Made by a program: the position numbers and the translations under genes. The notes under the pieces were generated by a model, which searched no databases, was not told the origin of the DNA, and saw nothing but the letters and a program-made list of their open reading frames with translations. This document shows positions 15,790-22,385 of a DNA stretch of 28,251 bases, piece after piece. Position 1 is the stretch's first letter. Each line of letters opens with the position of its first letter. This stretch comes from DATLGB01 sp038318085 (GTDB lineage: Bacteria > Actinomycetota > Thermoleophilia > Solirubrobacterales > Solirubrobacteraceae), in contig JBBQBV010000035.1 of NCBI GenBank assembly GCA_038318085.1, forward strand, positions 1 to 28,251. Direction: 5' to 3'.

Positions 15790-17001
15790 TCAACGCAACG
15801 AGACGTAGCGGGCGATCGCGCCGACCATGCGATCCTGCAGCCCGTGCGCCGAATACGGCGAGACGCCGTTCATCAGGATGGCGAAGGCGAGCGTGTCCCC
15901 GCTCGGGGTCAGGCAGTAGCCGGAGAGGCTCGAGACATCCGAGAGCGTGCCGGTCTTGCCCTGGCAGCGCCCGCGCGTGGAGGCCGCGCGCAGGCGGTGG
16001 CGCAGGGTGCCCGACACGCCGGCCACGGCCAGGGAGCTGACGAAGGCCTCGTCGTCGTGCATCTCGGTCAGCAGCTCGACGACCTCGCGTGGCGTCGTGC
16101 GGTCGCTGCGCGAGAGGCCCGAGCCGTCGGCGACGGAGGGATGGACGCCGAGCTGCACGCGGGCGACGCGGCGCACGACCGCGGCGCCGCGGGCCGTGGT
16201 GCCGGCTCTCGAGACGCCGATGCCGAGCGCCTTGATCAAGGTCTCGGCGATGTAGTTGTCCGACGGCGCGTTCTGCAGGCGGATCAGGGTTGCCGTGCTC
16301 GGCGAGCGGTGGTCGGCCAGGGCCAGGGCGTCCACCGGGGTCGTGCCCGCGCGCCCGGCCTTGGCCACCTTGACCCCCTGGTCGCGAAGGGCGGTGGCCA
16401 GCGCGGTGGCGGCGAACGCGGCGGGATCGGCCTGGTAGTAGGGGCTGGTGCGGCCCGTGCGTCCGCGGTTGAGCATCAGGGCGCCGAGCGGCGCGACGTC
16501 GACGGAGACCCGGTAGCCCGCCGAGGGCGGACCGCGACGGCTGTCGAACGCGGACTCGTCGCCGACGATCCGGCCGGTGACCTCCGACAGGCCGGCCTTG
16601 ACCAGGTCGTGGGCGAGGGCCTGGATCCCGGCGGTGGAGAGCTCGGGGTCGCCGCCGCCGCGCAGATAGAGGTCGCCCTCGAGCGTCCCGTCGAGCGCCA
16701 GCGCCTTGTTCGCCAGCGCCGTCGTGCGCAGCGTGCCCGCGCTGCCGAGCTGCGCCAGCGTCGCGACCGTCGTGTAGAGCTTCTGAACCGAGGCGGGGAT
16801 CCGCCGCGTGTCCGCCCGCTCGGAATAGATCCGCTGGCCGCTGTCGAGGTCGGTCACGAAGGCCCCGCTGCGCGAGCCGGCGTGCGCCATCTCCCGCGCC
16901 AGCACGCGCGAGACCTGGCCGCTCGTGAGCGCCGGCGCGGGCGCCGCGGGGACGAGCAGCGCCGGGACGAGGATGACAAGCAGGAGGGGGACGCGGCGCA
17001 C
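15790..17001 (-). CDS. dacB: D-alanyl-D-alanine carboxypeptidase/endopeptidase (class C PBP, DacB/PBP4 type)
   Basis: 403 residues from the GTG at 17001. It trims or cleaves peptidoglycan stem peptides outside the membrane. The N-terminus is a signal peptide: RR, then VPLLLVILVPALLVPAA, with likely cleavage after an Ala-Pro-Ala segment (~23-25). The three active-site motifs of serine penicillin-binding proteins are present: S71-V-Q-K74 (SxxK), S247-D-N249 (SxN) and K349-T-G351 (KTG). C346 and C363 flank the KTG and may pair. An upstream ATG (17079) is in frame but would put 26 Arg-rich residues before the signal peptide, so the GTG is preferred. The gene is divergent from the patatin-like gene. 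Confidence 0.9.
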   Translation of the reverse strand: MRRVPLLLVILVPALLVPAAPAPALTSGQVSRVLAREMAHAGSRSGAFVTDLDSGQRIYSERADTRRIPASVQKLYTTVATLAQLGSAGTLRTTALANKALALDGTLEGDLYLRGGGDPELSTAGIQALAHDLVKAGLSEVTGRIVGDESAFDSRRGPPSAGYRVSVDVAPLGALMLNRGRTGRTSPYYQADPAAFAATALATALRDQGVKVAKAGRAGTTPVDALALADHRSPSTATLIRLQNAPSDNYIAETLIKALGIGVSRAGTTARGAAVVRRVARVQLGVHPSVADGSGLSRSDRTTPREVVELLTEMHDDEAFVSSLAVAGVSGTLRHRLRAASTRGRCQGKTGTLSDVSSLSGYCLTPSGDTLAFAILMNGVSPYSAHGLQDRMVGAIARYVSLR

Positions 17002-17011
17002 GCTGGCGGGC

Positions 17012-17017
17012 AGGCTA
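17012..17017 (-). promoter_or_regulatory. Candidate -10 element (TAGCCT, minus strand) for the carboxypeptidase gene
   Basis: Read on the minus strand, TAGCCT ends 10 bases before the GTG at 17001. The left arm of the 17023-17083 inverted repeat lies 5 bases upstream of it, between the -10 and -35 positions. No Shine-Dalgarno is seen. Confidence 0.35.
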
Positions 17018-17022
17018 CCTCG

Positions 17023-17083
17023 ATGGGTGATTCCACGACCCCGCGGCCGCGCCCGGAACCGCGACTCTCGTGGGATCACCCAT
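17023..17083. repeat. Interrupted inverted repeat in the divergent dacB/patatin promoter region
   Basis: The arm ATGGGTGATTCCACGA (17023-17038) is the reverse complement, at 15 of 16 bases, of TCGTGGGATCACCCAT (17068-17083); 29 bases separate them. Each arm lies just upstream of the candidate -10 of the gene it faces (5 bases from TAGCCT on the minus strand, 1 base from TAGACT on the plus strand). The two genes therefore share the same promoter-proximal sequence in mirror image. It may be a pair of operator sites or an extended promoter motif. Confidence 0.7.
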
Positions 17084-17084
17084 C

Positions 17085-17090
17085 TAGACT
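17085..17090 (+). promoter_or_regulatory. Candidate -10 element (TAGACT) for the patatin-like gene
   Basis: TAGACT ends 9 bases before the ATG at 17100 and follows the right arm of the inverted repeat after a single base. It is the same hexamer as upstream of map. The sequence between it and the ATG (CCGGCTGCC) has no Shine-Dalgarno, so a leaderless or near-leaderless transcript is likely. Confidence 0.45.
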
Positions 17091-17099
17091 CCGGCTGCC

Positions 17100-18353
17100 A
17101 TGGACAACGTCGTCAACCTAAAGACGGCCGCCAAGCGTCCGAGCCGGCGCCGGAAGGCCACCTCGAAGACCGCCCTGGTGCTGGGCGGCGGCGGATACAC
17201 CGGCGGTGTCTACGAGATCGGCGCCCTGCGGGCCATCGACCTGCTGGCGGTCAACAAGACGGTCAACGACTTCGACGTCTACGTCGGCACGAGCGCCGGC
17301 TCGCTGGTCGCCTCCTTCGCGGCCAACGGGATCACGCCCGAGCAGATGATGCGCGTCGTCAACGGCCAGGTGCCCACGCCGTTCGGAGACATGGACCACG
17401 GCATGCTTCTGCGCCCCAACCTACGCGAGTTCCTGGCCAAGGGCCTGCAGCTGCCGGGGCGCCTCGCCCGCATCGCCCGCGAGATCCCGCGGTCGATCCT
17501 GACCCTGTCGCCGATGGAGCTCGCGATCGCCCTCGCGGACATCCTACCCTCGGGCATCTACAGCGGCTCGGGCGTCGAGGAGTACGTGCGCTCAGTGCTC
17601 TCCGAGGGCGGGCGCACCGACGACTTCCGCGAGCTTGACCGCGAGCTGTACATCGCGGCCACCGACCTCGACACCTGCGAGCGCATCGTGCTCGGGGCCG
17701 AGGGGTGGAACGACGTGCCGATCTCCGCCGCCGTGCGCGCCTCCTCGGCGCTGCCGATGCTCTACAAGCCGCACGTGGTCAAGGAACGGGAGCTGATCGA
17801 CGGCGGCATCGTCTCGACGACGAACCTCGACATCGCGGTCGAGGCCGGCGCGAGGTTCGTCCTCGTGGTCAACCCGCTGGTGCCGTTCGTCAACGACTTC
17901 CGGTCAGAGGTCGGCTCGCTGCTCGGCGGGTCCCGTCCCAAGCACGTCTCCGACCTCGGCTTCACCAAGATCGGCTACCAGACCTTCAAGCTCCTCGCCT
18001 ACCAGCGCCTGCACGAGATGGCACGGACCTGGGAGGAGCGCTACCCGGGCGTCGACATCGTGCTGATCGAGCCCCAGCCCGACGACCGCCTGATGTTCGA
18101 GACGGACATCATGGACTACTCCGCGCGCATCGAGGTCGCCCGCCACGGCTTTCAGTCGGTCACGGTGCACCTGGCCGCGGACTACGAGCGCCTGCACGAG
18201 ATCGCCGGTCGCCACGGCCTCGAGATCTCTGCCACGCGCGTCCGCAAGGTCGTCCAGCACTTCAGCGTCGAGCGCGAAAAGACCCGCGCCTGGCGGCGCA
18301 TCCTCGAGCAGACCACCGGCGCCCTGCTGCGCCAGAGCGCCAGCGAACGCTGA
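17100..18353 (+). CDS. Patatin-like phospholipase
   Basis: 417 residues. Patatin-like proteins are Ser-Asp dyad acyl hydrolases acting on phospholipids or other lipid esters. The nucleophile is S65 in VGTSAGSLV (GxSxG), and the partner is D234 in the LIDGGIVST motif. The oxyanion loop reads LGGGGYTGGVYEIG at ~28-41; it lacks the Arg/Lys often found in the GGGxR/KG form. The first ~22 residues are basic and no signal peptide is seen, so the enzyme is probably cytoplasmic or peripheral. The C-terminal ~170 residues beyond the dyad are helical and charged, unassigned. The gene is divergent from dacB and convergent with the 61-residue gene. Confidence 0.88.
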   Translation: MDNVVNLKTAAKRPSRRRKATSKTALVLGGGGYTGGVYEIGALRAIDLLAVNKTVNDFDVYVGTSAGSLVASFAANGITPEQMMRVVNGQVPTPFGDMDHGMLLRPNLREFLAKGLQLPGRLARIAREIPRSILTLSPMELAIALADILPSGIYSGSGVEEYVRSVLSEGGRTDDFRELDRELYIAATDLDTCERIVLGAEGWNDVPISAAVRASSALPMLYKPHVVKERELIDGGIVSTTNLDIAVEAGARFVLVVNPLVPFVNDFRSEVGSLLGGSRPKHVSDLGFTKIGYQTFKLLAYQRLHEMARTWEERYPGVDIVLIEPQPDDRLMFETDIMDYSARIEVARHGFQSVTVHLAADYERLHEIAGRHGLEISATRVRKVVQHFSVEREKTRAWRRILEQTTGALLRQSASER

Positions 18354-18360
18354 GGCGGGC

Positions 18361-18382
18361 GCCGCCGCTAGGCCGCGGCGGC
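18361..18382. terminator. Hairpin at the junction of convergent genes
   Basis: GCCGCCGC (18361-18368) and GCGGCGGC (18375-18382) form a perfect 8-bp stem with a 6-base loop. It begins 7 bases after the patatin-like gene and overlaps the stop codon of the convergent 61-residue gene. There is no T-run, so termination from either side is a guess from position. Confidence 0.4.
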
Positions 18383-18553
18383 CCGGTTGTCCGACGTGGC
18401 CGGCTCCGACTCGCTCAGGCTGGCCATGAAGAGGGTCTTGTCGATCCGGCCCTGGAAGATCGGCACGCCGAGCTCCATGCACTTCTCGATCACGTCCCGT
18501 CGCTCGAGCCCCGATTCGCGGGCGAGCTCCGTGGGCGTCAGGTGGTTAGCCAT
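18368..18553 (-). CDS. Small 61-residue protein, IF2_N-like or winged-helix-like
   Basis: The protein starts MANHLTPTELARESGLERRD, continues VIEKCMELGVPIFQGRID and TLFMASL, and ends in a Ser/Glu and Ala-rich tail. The spacing of a short helix, a turn and a second helix before a basic strand resembles the N-terminal domain of translation initiation factor IF-2 or a small helix-turn-helix. The ATG at 18553 is preceded by GAGGGGAA about 9 bases upstream, and a good promoter lies upstream of that, so I believe it is a real gene. A nucleic-acid-binding role is inference only. Confidence 0.7.
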   Translation of the reverse strand: MANHLTPTELARESGLERRDVIEKCMELGVPIFQGRIDKTLFMASLSESEPATSDNRAAAA

Positions 18554-18592
18554 GTCTGCGATTCCCCTCTGTGAGGTTTGCCACTATGCAGC

Positions 18593-18621
18593 ACGGTACA
18601 GCAGCCTCAGGACGGCCTCAA
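18593..18621 (-). promoter_or_regulatory. Promoter for the 61-residue gene (TTGAGG -17 bp- TACCGT)
   Basis: On the minus strand TTGAGG (18616-18621) and TACCGT (18593-18598) are separated by exactly 17 bases. Transcription would begin near 18586, giving a leader of about 33 bases that contains the Shine-Dalgarno sequence. A second -35-like TTGACG overlaps upstream (18622-18627). The promoter follows the NIF3 terminator, so the small gene is its own unit. Confidence 0.6.
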
Positions 18622-18643
18622 CGTCAACTCCTAAAGGGCGGCG

Positions 18644-18669
18644 AAAACCCGATGCACTCACACCGGGTT
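18644..18669 (-). terminator. Intrinsic terminator of the NIF3-family gene
   Basis: Read on the minus strand, AACCCG (from 18669) pairs with CGGGTT (ending 18646); three further inner pairs including one G-T extend the stem to 9 bp with a 6-base loop. The stem runs into TTTT. The hairpin overlaps the stop codon of the NIF3-like gene. Confidence 0.6.
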
Positions 18670-19419
18670 CGGCACGTCGATCCACACGTGCTCGACGCCG
18701 AAGCGCTCCTCGAGCAGCGCGCCGAGGCGGCGCACGCCGAACGTCTCCGTCGCGTAGTGGCCCGCGGTGAAGACGTGCACGCCCAGCTCGCTGGCGTCTG
18801 CCATGACGTGCTCGCGCGGCTCGCCCGTGAGCAGTGCGTCGAGGCCCGCCTGCACGGCCTCGGTGAGAAGGCCCGCCCCGGCGCCCGAGACGATCGCGAG
18901 CCCCCGGACGCGGTCGCGCCCGGCGCCCTGGTGCAGCGGCTCGCCTCCGGTCACGCGCGCGATGCGCTCCCGCAGCTCGTCGATCTCGACGCCGTCGTCG
19001 CCGAAGAAGCCCGCCCGCCCGATCGCCGCCCCGCGGTACTCCCCGAAGGGCTCGTGGTGCTCGCAGCCCAGCGCCTGAGCCAGCAGCGCGTTGTTGCCGT
19101 GCGACGGGTGGGCGTCGAGCGGGAGGTGGTAGGCGGCCAGGCCGACGTCGTGGCGAAACAGCAGGCGCAGCCGCTCGGCGACGACCGGGCTCAGGCCGGT
19201 CGGGTGGAAGTCCCAGAACAGGCCATGATGGACGAGCACGAGCTGCGCCCGCGCCGCGATCGCCCGCTCGATGAGCTCGCGCGTGGCCGACACGCCGGTC
19301 GCGATCCGCGTCACCTCCGCCGCGCCCGGCACCTGGAGGCCGTTCGGCCCGAGGTCTGAGAACGCGGTGGGGTCGAGCAGATCGTCGAGCGCGGCGACGA
19401 GGTCAGAACATCGCGCCAT
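18658..19419 (-). CDS. NIF3/DUF34 family metal-binding protein (GTP cyclohydrolase 1 type 2-like)
   Basis: 253 residues, the short bacterial form (YbgI type) without an inserted PII-like domain. The family builds a hexameric ring with a di-metal site; its biochemical role is unsettled. The sequence begins with an ALDDLLDP segment and FSDLGPNGLQV. Metal ligands are the HH of VLVHHGLFWD, an AYHLPLDAHPSHGNN block, and the C-terminal H and E of FTAGHYATETFGV. The middle has a glycine-rich IVSGAGAGLL segment. The ATG at 19419 is taken. The gene is divergent from the sigma factor gene and ends at an intrinsic terminator. Confidence 0.9.
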   Translation of the reverse strand: MARCSDLVAALDDLLDPTAFSDLGPNGLQVPGAAEVTRIATGVSATRELIERAIAARAQLVLVHHGLFWDFHPTGLSPVVAERLRLLFRHDVGLAAYHLPLDAHPSHGNNALLAQALGCEHHEPFGEYRGAAIGRAGFFGDDGVEIDELRERIARVTGGEPLHQGAGRDRVRGLAIVSGAGAGLLTEAVQAGLDALLTGEPREHVMADASELGVHVFTAGHYATETFGVRRLGALLEERFGVEHVWIDVPNPV

Positions 19420-19432
19420 CAGGCCAAGAAGC

Positions 19433-19461
19433 TTTACACAATCATGCTTGAACGCTACGGT
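19433..19461 (+). promoter_or_regulatory. Promoter for the sigma factor gene (TTTACA -17 bp- TACGGT) with overlapping inverted repeat
   Basis: TTTACA (19433-19438) and TACGGT (19456-19461) are separated by 17 bases, a good house-keeping promoter in a locally AT-richer gap. The -10 box lies within an imperfect inverted repeat: GCTTGAAC (19446-19453) and GTTCATGC (19460-19467), with a 6-base centre and 7 of 8 pairs. TCATGCTT also occurs twice as a direct repeat here. The expected transcription start is ~19468, about 55 bases before the ATG. Confidence 0.6.
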
Positions 19462-19522
19462 TCATGCTTTGGAGAGCGGGTGGACGGAGTCTGCCCAGGT
19501 GTTCGGGAGACCGGGAGACAAG

Positions 19523-20965
19523 ATGGCTCTAACAGGGATGGCGGTCGAGTCGGCAACCGGCTCCGATAAACAGCTCGTGGCAGCCGTGCGACGCGGAGAC
19601 GATCGCGCGTTCGAAGAGCTCTACGCGCGCTACCAGCGACGGATCGCGGCCTACGTGTACGGCATGGTCAACGACCACGGCCGCGCCGAGGATCTCACGC
19701 AGGAGATCTTCATGTCCGCCCTGCGGCGCATGCGCCAGACGGATCGGCCGATCGCCTTCAGGCCGTGGGTCTACGAGATCGCCAAGAACGCCTGCATCGA
19801 CCAGTTCCGCCGGGCGTGCCGCACGGAGGAGATCTCCTTCGACGCAGACGAGGGCGCCGGCGGCATCGAGGCGGCGCGCTTCGGTCACGCGGCCCCCGGC
19901 CCGGATGCCGCGGTCGACGCCAAGCAGCAGCTCGCCGACCTCTGCAGAGCCTTCGGCGGCCTGTCGGCCTCCCACCACCGGATCCTCGTCCTGCGGGAGC
20001 TGGAGGGCCTTTCCTACCGAGAGATCGGGTCCCGCCTCGGCCTCACCCGCGCGTCGGTCGAGTCCACGCTGTTTCGCGCCCGCCGCCGTCTGACCGAGGA
20101 GTACGACGAGCTCGTCTCCGGCGAGCGCTGCCGCCGCGTGCAGGCCATGCTGGTCAGCGGCGCGTCCGCGCGCGGCGCCCGCGACCAGCGCCGGCTCGCC
20201 CGGCACATCGCCCATTGCCAGCCGTGTCGCCTCCAGGCGCGGCTCGCCACGGCCGACCGGGCGCTGCCCCCCGCTCGCCGCGCCGCGCTCGCCGGCCGCG
20301 TGGCCGCCCTGGTGCCGGTCCCGGTGTTCCTGCGGCTGCGCCGACCCCCCGCGGTGCTCACCGACAGCCACAGCGCGCTCGCGCAGTGGTCGGGCTCCGT
20401 CTCGACCATCGGTGAGCCCGCGGTCAGCTGGGGGAAGGCCCTGGCCGCCGCGGTGGCCATGCTCGTCGCCGGAGGCACCGGGGTCGTCGTGCACGACACG
20501 CCCGCGCCGCCCGCGCGAGTCGCTCCCCAGCGCGTGGCCGCGGTACATCGCGCGGTGGGGGCGCCGAGGACCCCACCTCCAGCCCCGGTCGGGGCCCCCC
20601 GGCCCGCGCCGCGTCACGCGCACGTGCCCCCCGCCCCGCCGGCCCGAGCGCATCGCGCCCGGCACAAGAGGGCGGTCCGCCGCGCGGCGCCGTCCGGCGC
20701 GCCCCCGCGATCCGGCTCCAGCCTTCCGATCACCGCGGCTCCGGCACCGGCTCCGAGCACCGGGCCGCCGCCCCCGCCACACCCCCGCGGCACCGGCGGC
20801 ACGACCTCGGGCCTGGTGAGGACGCCGGATCCCCCCGCCGTCAACAACCTGCGCCTCCCGCCGATCAACCAGTTCGAGAAGCTGGCGACCACGGCCAACG
20901 GCCAGGTTGGCCGGGGGCTCGGCGACGCACAGGCCCTGGTCGGCTCGCTCACCGCCGACGGGTAG
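19523..20965 (+). CDS. ECF sigma factor fused to an anti-sigma zinc motif, a membrane segment and a Pro-rich tail
   Basis: 480 residues from the ATG at 19523 (GGGAG upstream); ECF sigmas are usually ~170-200. Region sigma-2 spans ~17-100 (AFEELYARYQRRI, RAEDLTQEIFMSALRRM, FRPWVYEIAKNACID). Sigma-4 spans ~136-195 (HRILVLRELEGLSYREIGSR, then LTRASVESTLFRARRRL). Then C203 ... H228-x3-C232-x2-C235 matches the ZAS zinc-binding motif of anti-sigma factors. Residues ~304-323 (GKALAAAVAMLVAGGTGVVV) form one hydrophobic membrane segment. Residues ~325-445 are Pro/Ala/Arg-rich, and the end (VNNLRLPPINQFEKLATTANG) looks more ordered. So the sigma factor is probably membrane-tethered, with the tail outside. 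Which genes it controls is not shown. Confidence 0.85.
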   Translation: MALTGMAVESATGSDKQLVAAVRRGDDRAFEELYARYQRRIAAYVYGMVNDHGRAEDLTQEIFMSALRRMRQTDRPIAFRPWVYEIAKNACIDQFRRACRTEEISFDADEGAGGIEAARFGHAAPGPDAAVDAKQQLADLCRAFGGLSASHHRILVLRELEGLSYREIGSRLGLTRASVESTLFRARRRLTEEYDELVSGERCRRVQAMLVSGASARGARDQRRLARHIAHCQPCRLQARLATADRALPPARRAALAGRVAALVPVPVFLRLRRPPAVLTDSHSALAQWSGSVSTIGEPAVSWGKALAAAVAMLVAGGTGVVVHDTPAPPARVAPQRVAAVHRAVGAPRTPPPAPVGAPRPAPRHAHVPPAPPARAHRARHKRAVRRAAPSGAPPRSGSSLPITAAPAPAPSTGPPPPPHPRGTGGTTSGLVRTPDPPAVNNLRLPPINQFEKLATTANGQVGRGLGDAQALVGSLTADG

Positions 20966-20968
20966 GGT
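20963..20968 (+). promoter_or_regulatory. Candidate -10 element (TAGGGT) for the 78-residue gene
   Basis: TAGGGT overlaps the stop codon of the sigma factor gene and ends 7 bases before the next GTG, the same spacing as at map. No Shine-Dalgarno or clear -35 is seen. Confidence 0.3.
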
Positions 20969-20975
20969 CAGCGGC

Positions 20976-21212
20976 GTGCCGGAGGACGCCGCCTTCCTCG
21001 AGACGCTCATGGACACGAGCCTGTACTCGCTCGGCGCCGCCTTCCAGGACGACCACCCCGGCCTCGTCGACGGCGTCATCGCCGAGGCCGAGGCGATCGA
21101 GGGCACCGGGCTGGAGGCGTGGGCGAGCGCCGAGGGCGTCCCGCTGCAGACGGCGTTTCAGACCCTGGTCACCGGGCTCGCGCTGCGGTACTACCGCGCG
21201 GTCGGCGCCTGA
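20976..21212 (+). CDS. Uncharacterised 78-residue acidic protein
   Basis: Read from the GTG at 20976, 10 bases after the sigma factor stop. It starts VPEDAAFLETLMDTSLYSLG and continues AAFQDDHPGLVDGVIAEAEA, ending in QTLVTGLALRYYRAVGA. It looks like a small all-helical, acidic protein without membrane segments or motifs I recognise. The open frame extends 23 codons upstream into the sigma gene, but that part is Pro/Arg-rich shadow sequence. Translation or transcription with the sigma gene is possible; I assign no function. Confidence 0.6.
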   Translation: MPEDAAFLETLMDTSLYSLGAAFQDDHPGLVDGVIAEAEAIEGTGLEAWASAEGVPLQTAFQTLVTGLALRYYRAVGA

Positions 21213-21223
21213 GTTTCTCCGCC

Positions 21224-21229
21224 TATACT
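21224..21229 (+). promoter_or_regulatory. Candidate -10 element (TATACT) for tRNA-Pro
   Basis: TATACT lies 12 bases before the mature 5' end of the tRNA, which is right for a short precursor leader. The -35 region (about 21201-21206) is GC-rich and weak. Confidence 0.5.
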
Positions 21230-21241
21230 CCTCGCCGCATC

Positions 21242-21315
21242 CGGGGCGTGGCGCAGCCTGGTAGCGCGCGCCGTTCGGGTCGGCGAGGTCCCCGGTTCGA
21301 ATCCGGGCGCCCCGA
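21242..21315 (+). tRNA. tRNA-Pro (anticodon CGG)
   Basis: 74 bases folding into a full cloverleaf. The acceptor stem is CGGGGCG with CGCCCCG, with A73 as discriminator. The D arm is GCGC-AGCCTGGTA-GCGC. The anticodon stem is CGCCG/CGGCG with loop TTCGGGT, so the anticodon is CGG (21276-21278), reading CCG proline codons, which are common in this GC-rich genome. The T arm contains GGTTCGAATCC. CCA is not encoded at the 3' end, as in many actinobacteria. Confidence 0.95.
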
Positions 21316-21344
21316 TGCCAGTCTGAGGTGGGTACCCGACCACC

Positions 21345-21761
21345 ATGTCCGTCCGCACGCCGATCCAGACCGCGACGCGCCGAGCCGTGCGCCGCGATCT
21401 ACGCGCGCCGCACGTGGAGTCCGGGACCGCGTCGTTCGAGGTCACGGCGCCGGACGCGGCCGAGATGGCGCGGCGGATCGAGGCCGCGGCTCGCAGCCAC
21501 GCCTGGCTTGTCCACGAGGTCGGCGGAGCCGTCGGCGGCTTCGCCGGCGCCGGGCCCCACCGGACGCGCGGGGCGTACCGCTGGGCCGCCGACGTCGCGG
21601 TCTACGTCGGCGCGGCGCACGTGGGCCAGGGCCTGGGCAGCGCGCTCTACGGCGCGCTGCTGCCGCTGCAAGCCCCCCGCCGAGCCGCTTGGCCCGCAGA
21701 GGCTTCGGCTCTAGGTCTGAGCTCCCGCGCGCCCGGATGTCGGCCGAGCGTCGCCATCTGA
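21345..21761 (+). pseudogene. Decayed GNAT acetyltransferase, phosphinothricin-acetyltransferase (Pat)-like
   Basis: Residues ~24-110 of the open frame match Pat-type N-acetyltransferases: VESGTASFEVTAPDAAEMAR, SHAWLVHEVGG, AGPHRTRGAYRWAADVAVYV and VGQGLGSALYGALLPL. Just before this, the family sequence AAIYAR is encoded in another frame (21391-21408), so a frameshift lies at ~21409. After ~21670 the protein no longer resembles the family: the expected ~60 C-terminal residues (with the second half of the acetyl-CoA fold) are missing. An intact enzyme is ~170-180 residues. The remnant lies between tRNA-Pro and the Nit1C-like operon and has no evident role. A sequencing error could explain the frameshift but not the lost C-terminus. 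Confidence 0.75.
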
Positions 21762-21851
21762 CCGGCCGGGTTTCGCCCGCCGGACATACCCGCTCCCTCG
21801 CGGCGCACTCAAGATTGGTCGCCAGTGTCCTTGAACGTAGAGGAGCAAGAG
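21762..21851 (+). promoter_or_regulatory. Leader of the Nit1C-like operon with strong Shine-Dalgarno
   Basis: About 90 bases without a gene precede the operon. GAGGAG (21840-21845) lies 6 bases before the ATG at 21852 and decides the start, over an in-frame GTG at 21825. I see no convincing -35/-10 pair and no clear GlnR- or NtcA-type box, so regulation by nitrogen cannot be read from the sequence. Confidence 0.5.
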
Positions 21852-22379
21852 ATGGCCGTCGAGCCCAAAGTCGACATGAGCGACGCCGAGATGGCGAGCC
21901 TCATGGAGATCCCGCACCCGACCAAGGAGATCGGCAGCTCGATATACGGGTCGACTAAGGTCTTCCCGGACTACCAGGCCGAGGAGGGCGAGACCTACTT
22001 CGGGATGGTGCACGGCATCGCGAACGAGAGCTCGGTCAGCTTCGTGGCCGTGCTGATGGCGCTGCGCGCGCTGCGCAAGGGCTTTGACACCGGCCTGTAC
22101 TTCTTCGGCATCGGTGCGCTGAACTGCATCCACACGCGCGGCATGCCGACGGTTGGAGACGAGGTCTTCCCCGGCATGCGCAACGAGAACAGCCAGATCG
22201 CGAAGTACATCGAGGAGGGCGGCAAGGTCTACGCCTGCCGGCTCGGCCTCTCGCTGCACGGCGCGCGCGAGGAGGATCTCATGGAGGGCGTCATCCCCTG
22301 CCACCCGCTGGACATGCAGGACGCCCTGATTCATTACGCTCGCAAGGGCGCCATCATCAACACGACCTGGATGTTCTGA
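21852..22379 (+). CDS. MSMEG_0572/Sll0783 family nitrogen-starvation protein (NitB-like)
   Basis: 175 residues. The family is found almost only in the conserved Nit1C / MSMEG_0565-0572 gene neighbourhood; Sll0783 of Synechocystis is induced by nitrogen starvation, and its molecular function is unknown. Visible features are PHPTKEIGSSIYGSTKVFPD, GETYFGMVHGIANESSVSF, an ALRKGFDTGLYFFGIGALNC stretch, and GGKVYACRLGLSLHGAREED, ending in a IINTTWMF segment. It is soluble, with no signal peptide. The start at 21852 has a strong Shine-Dalgarno. The radical SAM gene follows after 6 bases, so this is the first gene of the operon. Family recognition rests on memory of characteristic segments. Confidence 0.88.
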   Translation: MAVEPKVDMSDAEMASLMEIPHPTKEIGSSIYGSTKVFPDYQAEEGETYFGMVHGIANESSVSFVAVLMALRALRKGFDTGLYFFGIGALNCIHTRGMPTVGDEVFPGMRNENSQIAKYIEEGGKVYACRLGLSLHGAREEDLMEGVIPCHPLDMQDALIHYARKGAIINTTWMF

Positions 22380-22385
22380 GCCGTC

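Noticed and set aside
21762..21851. A GlnR or NtcA binding box upstream of the Nit1C-like operon
   Set aside because: No convincing GTnAC-type or GTA-N8-TAC sequence could be read; nitrogen control remains only a family-based expectation.
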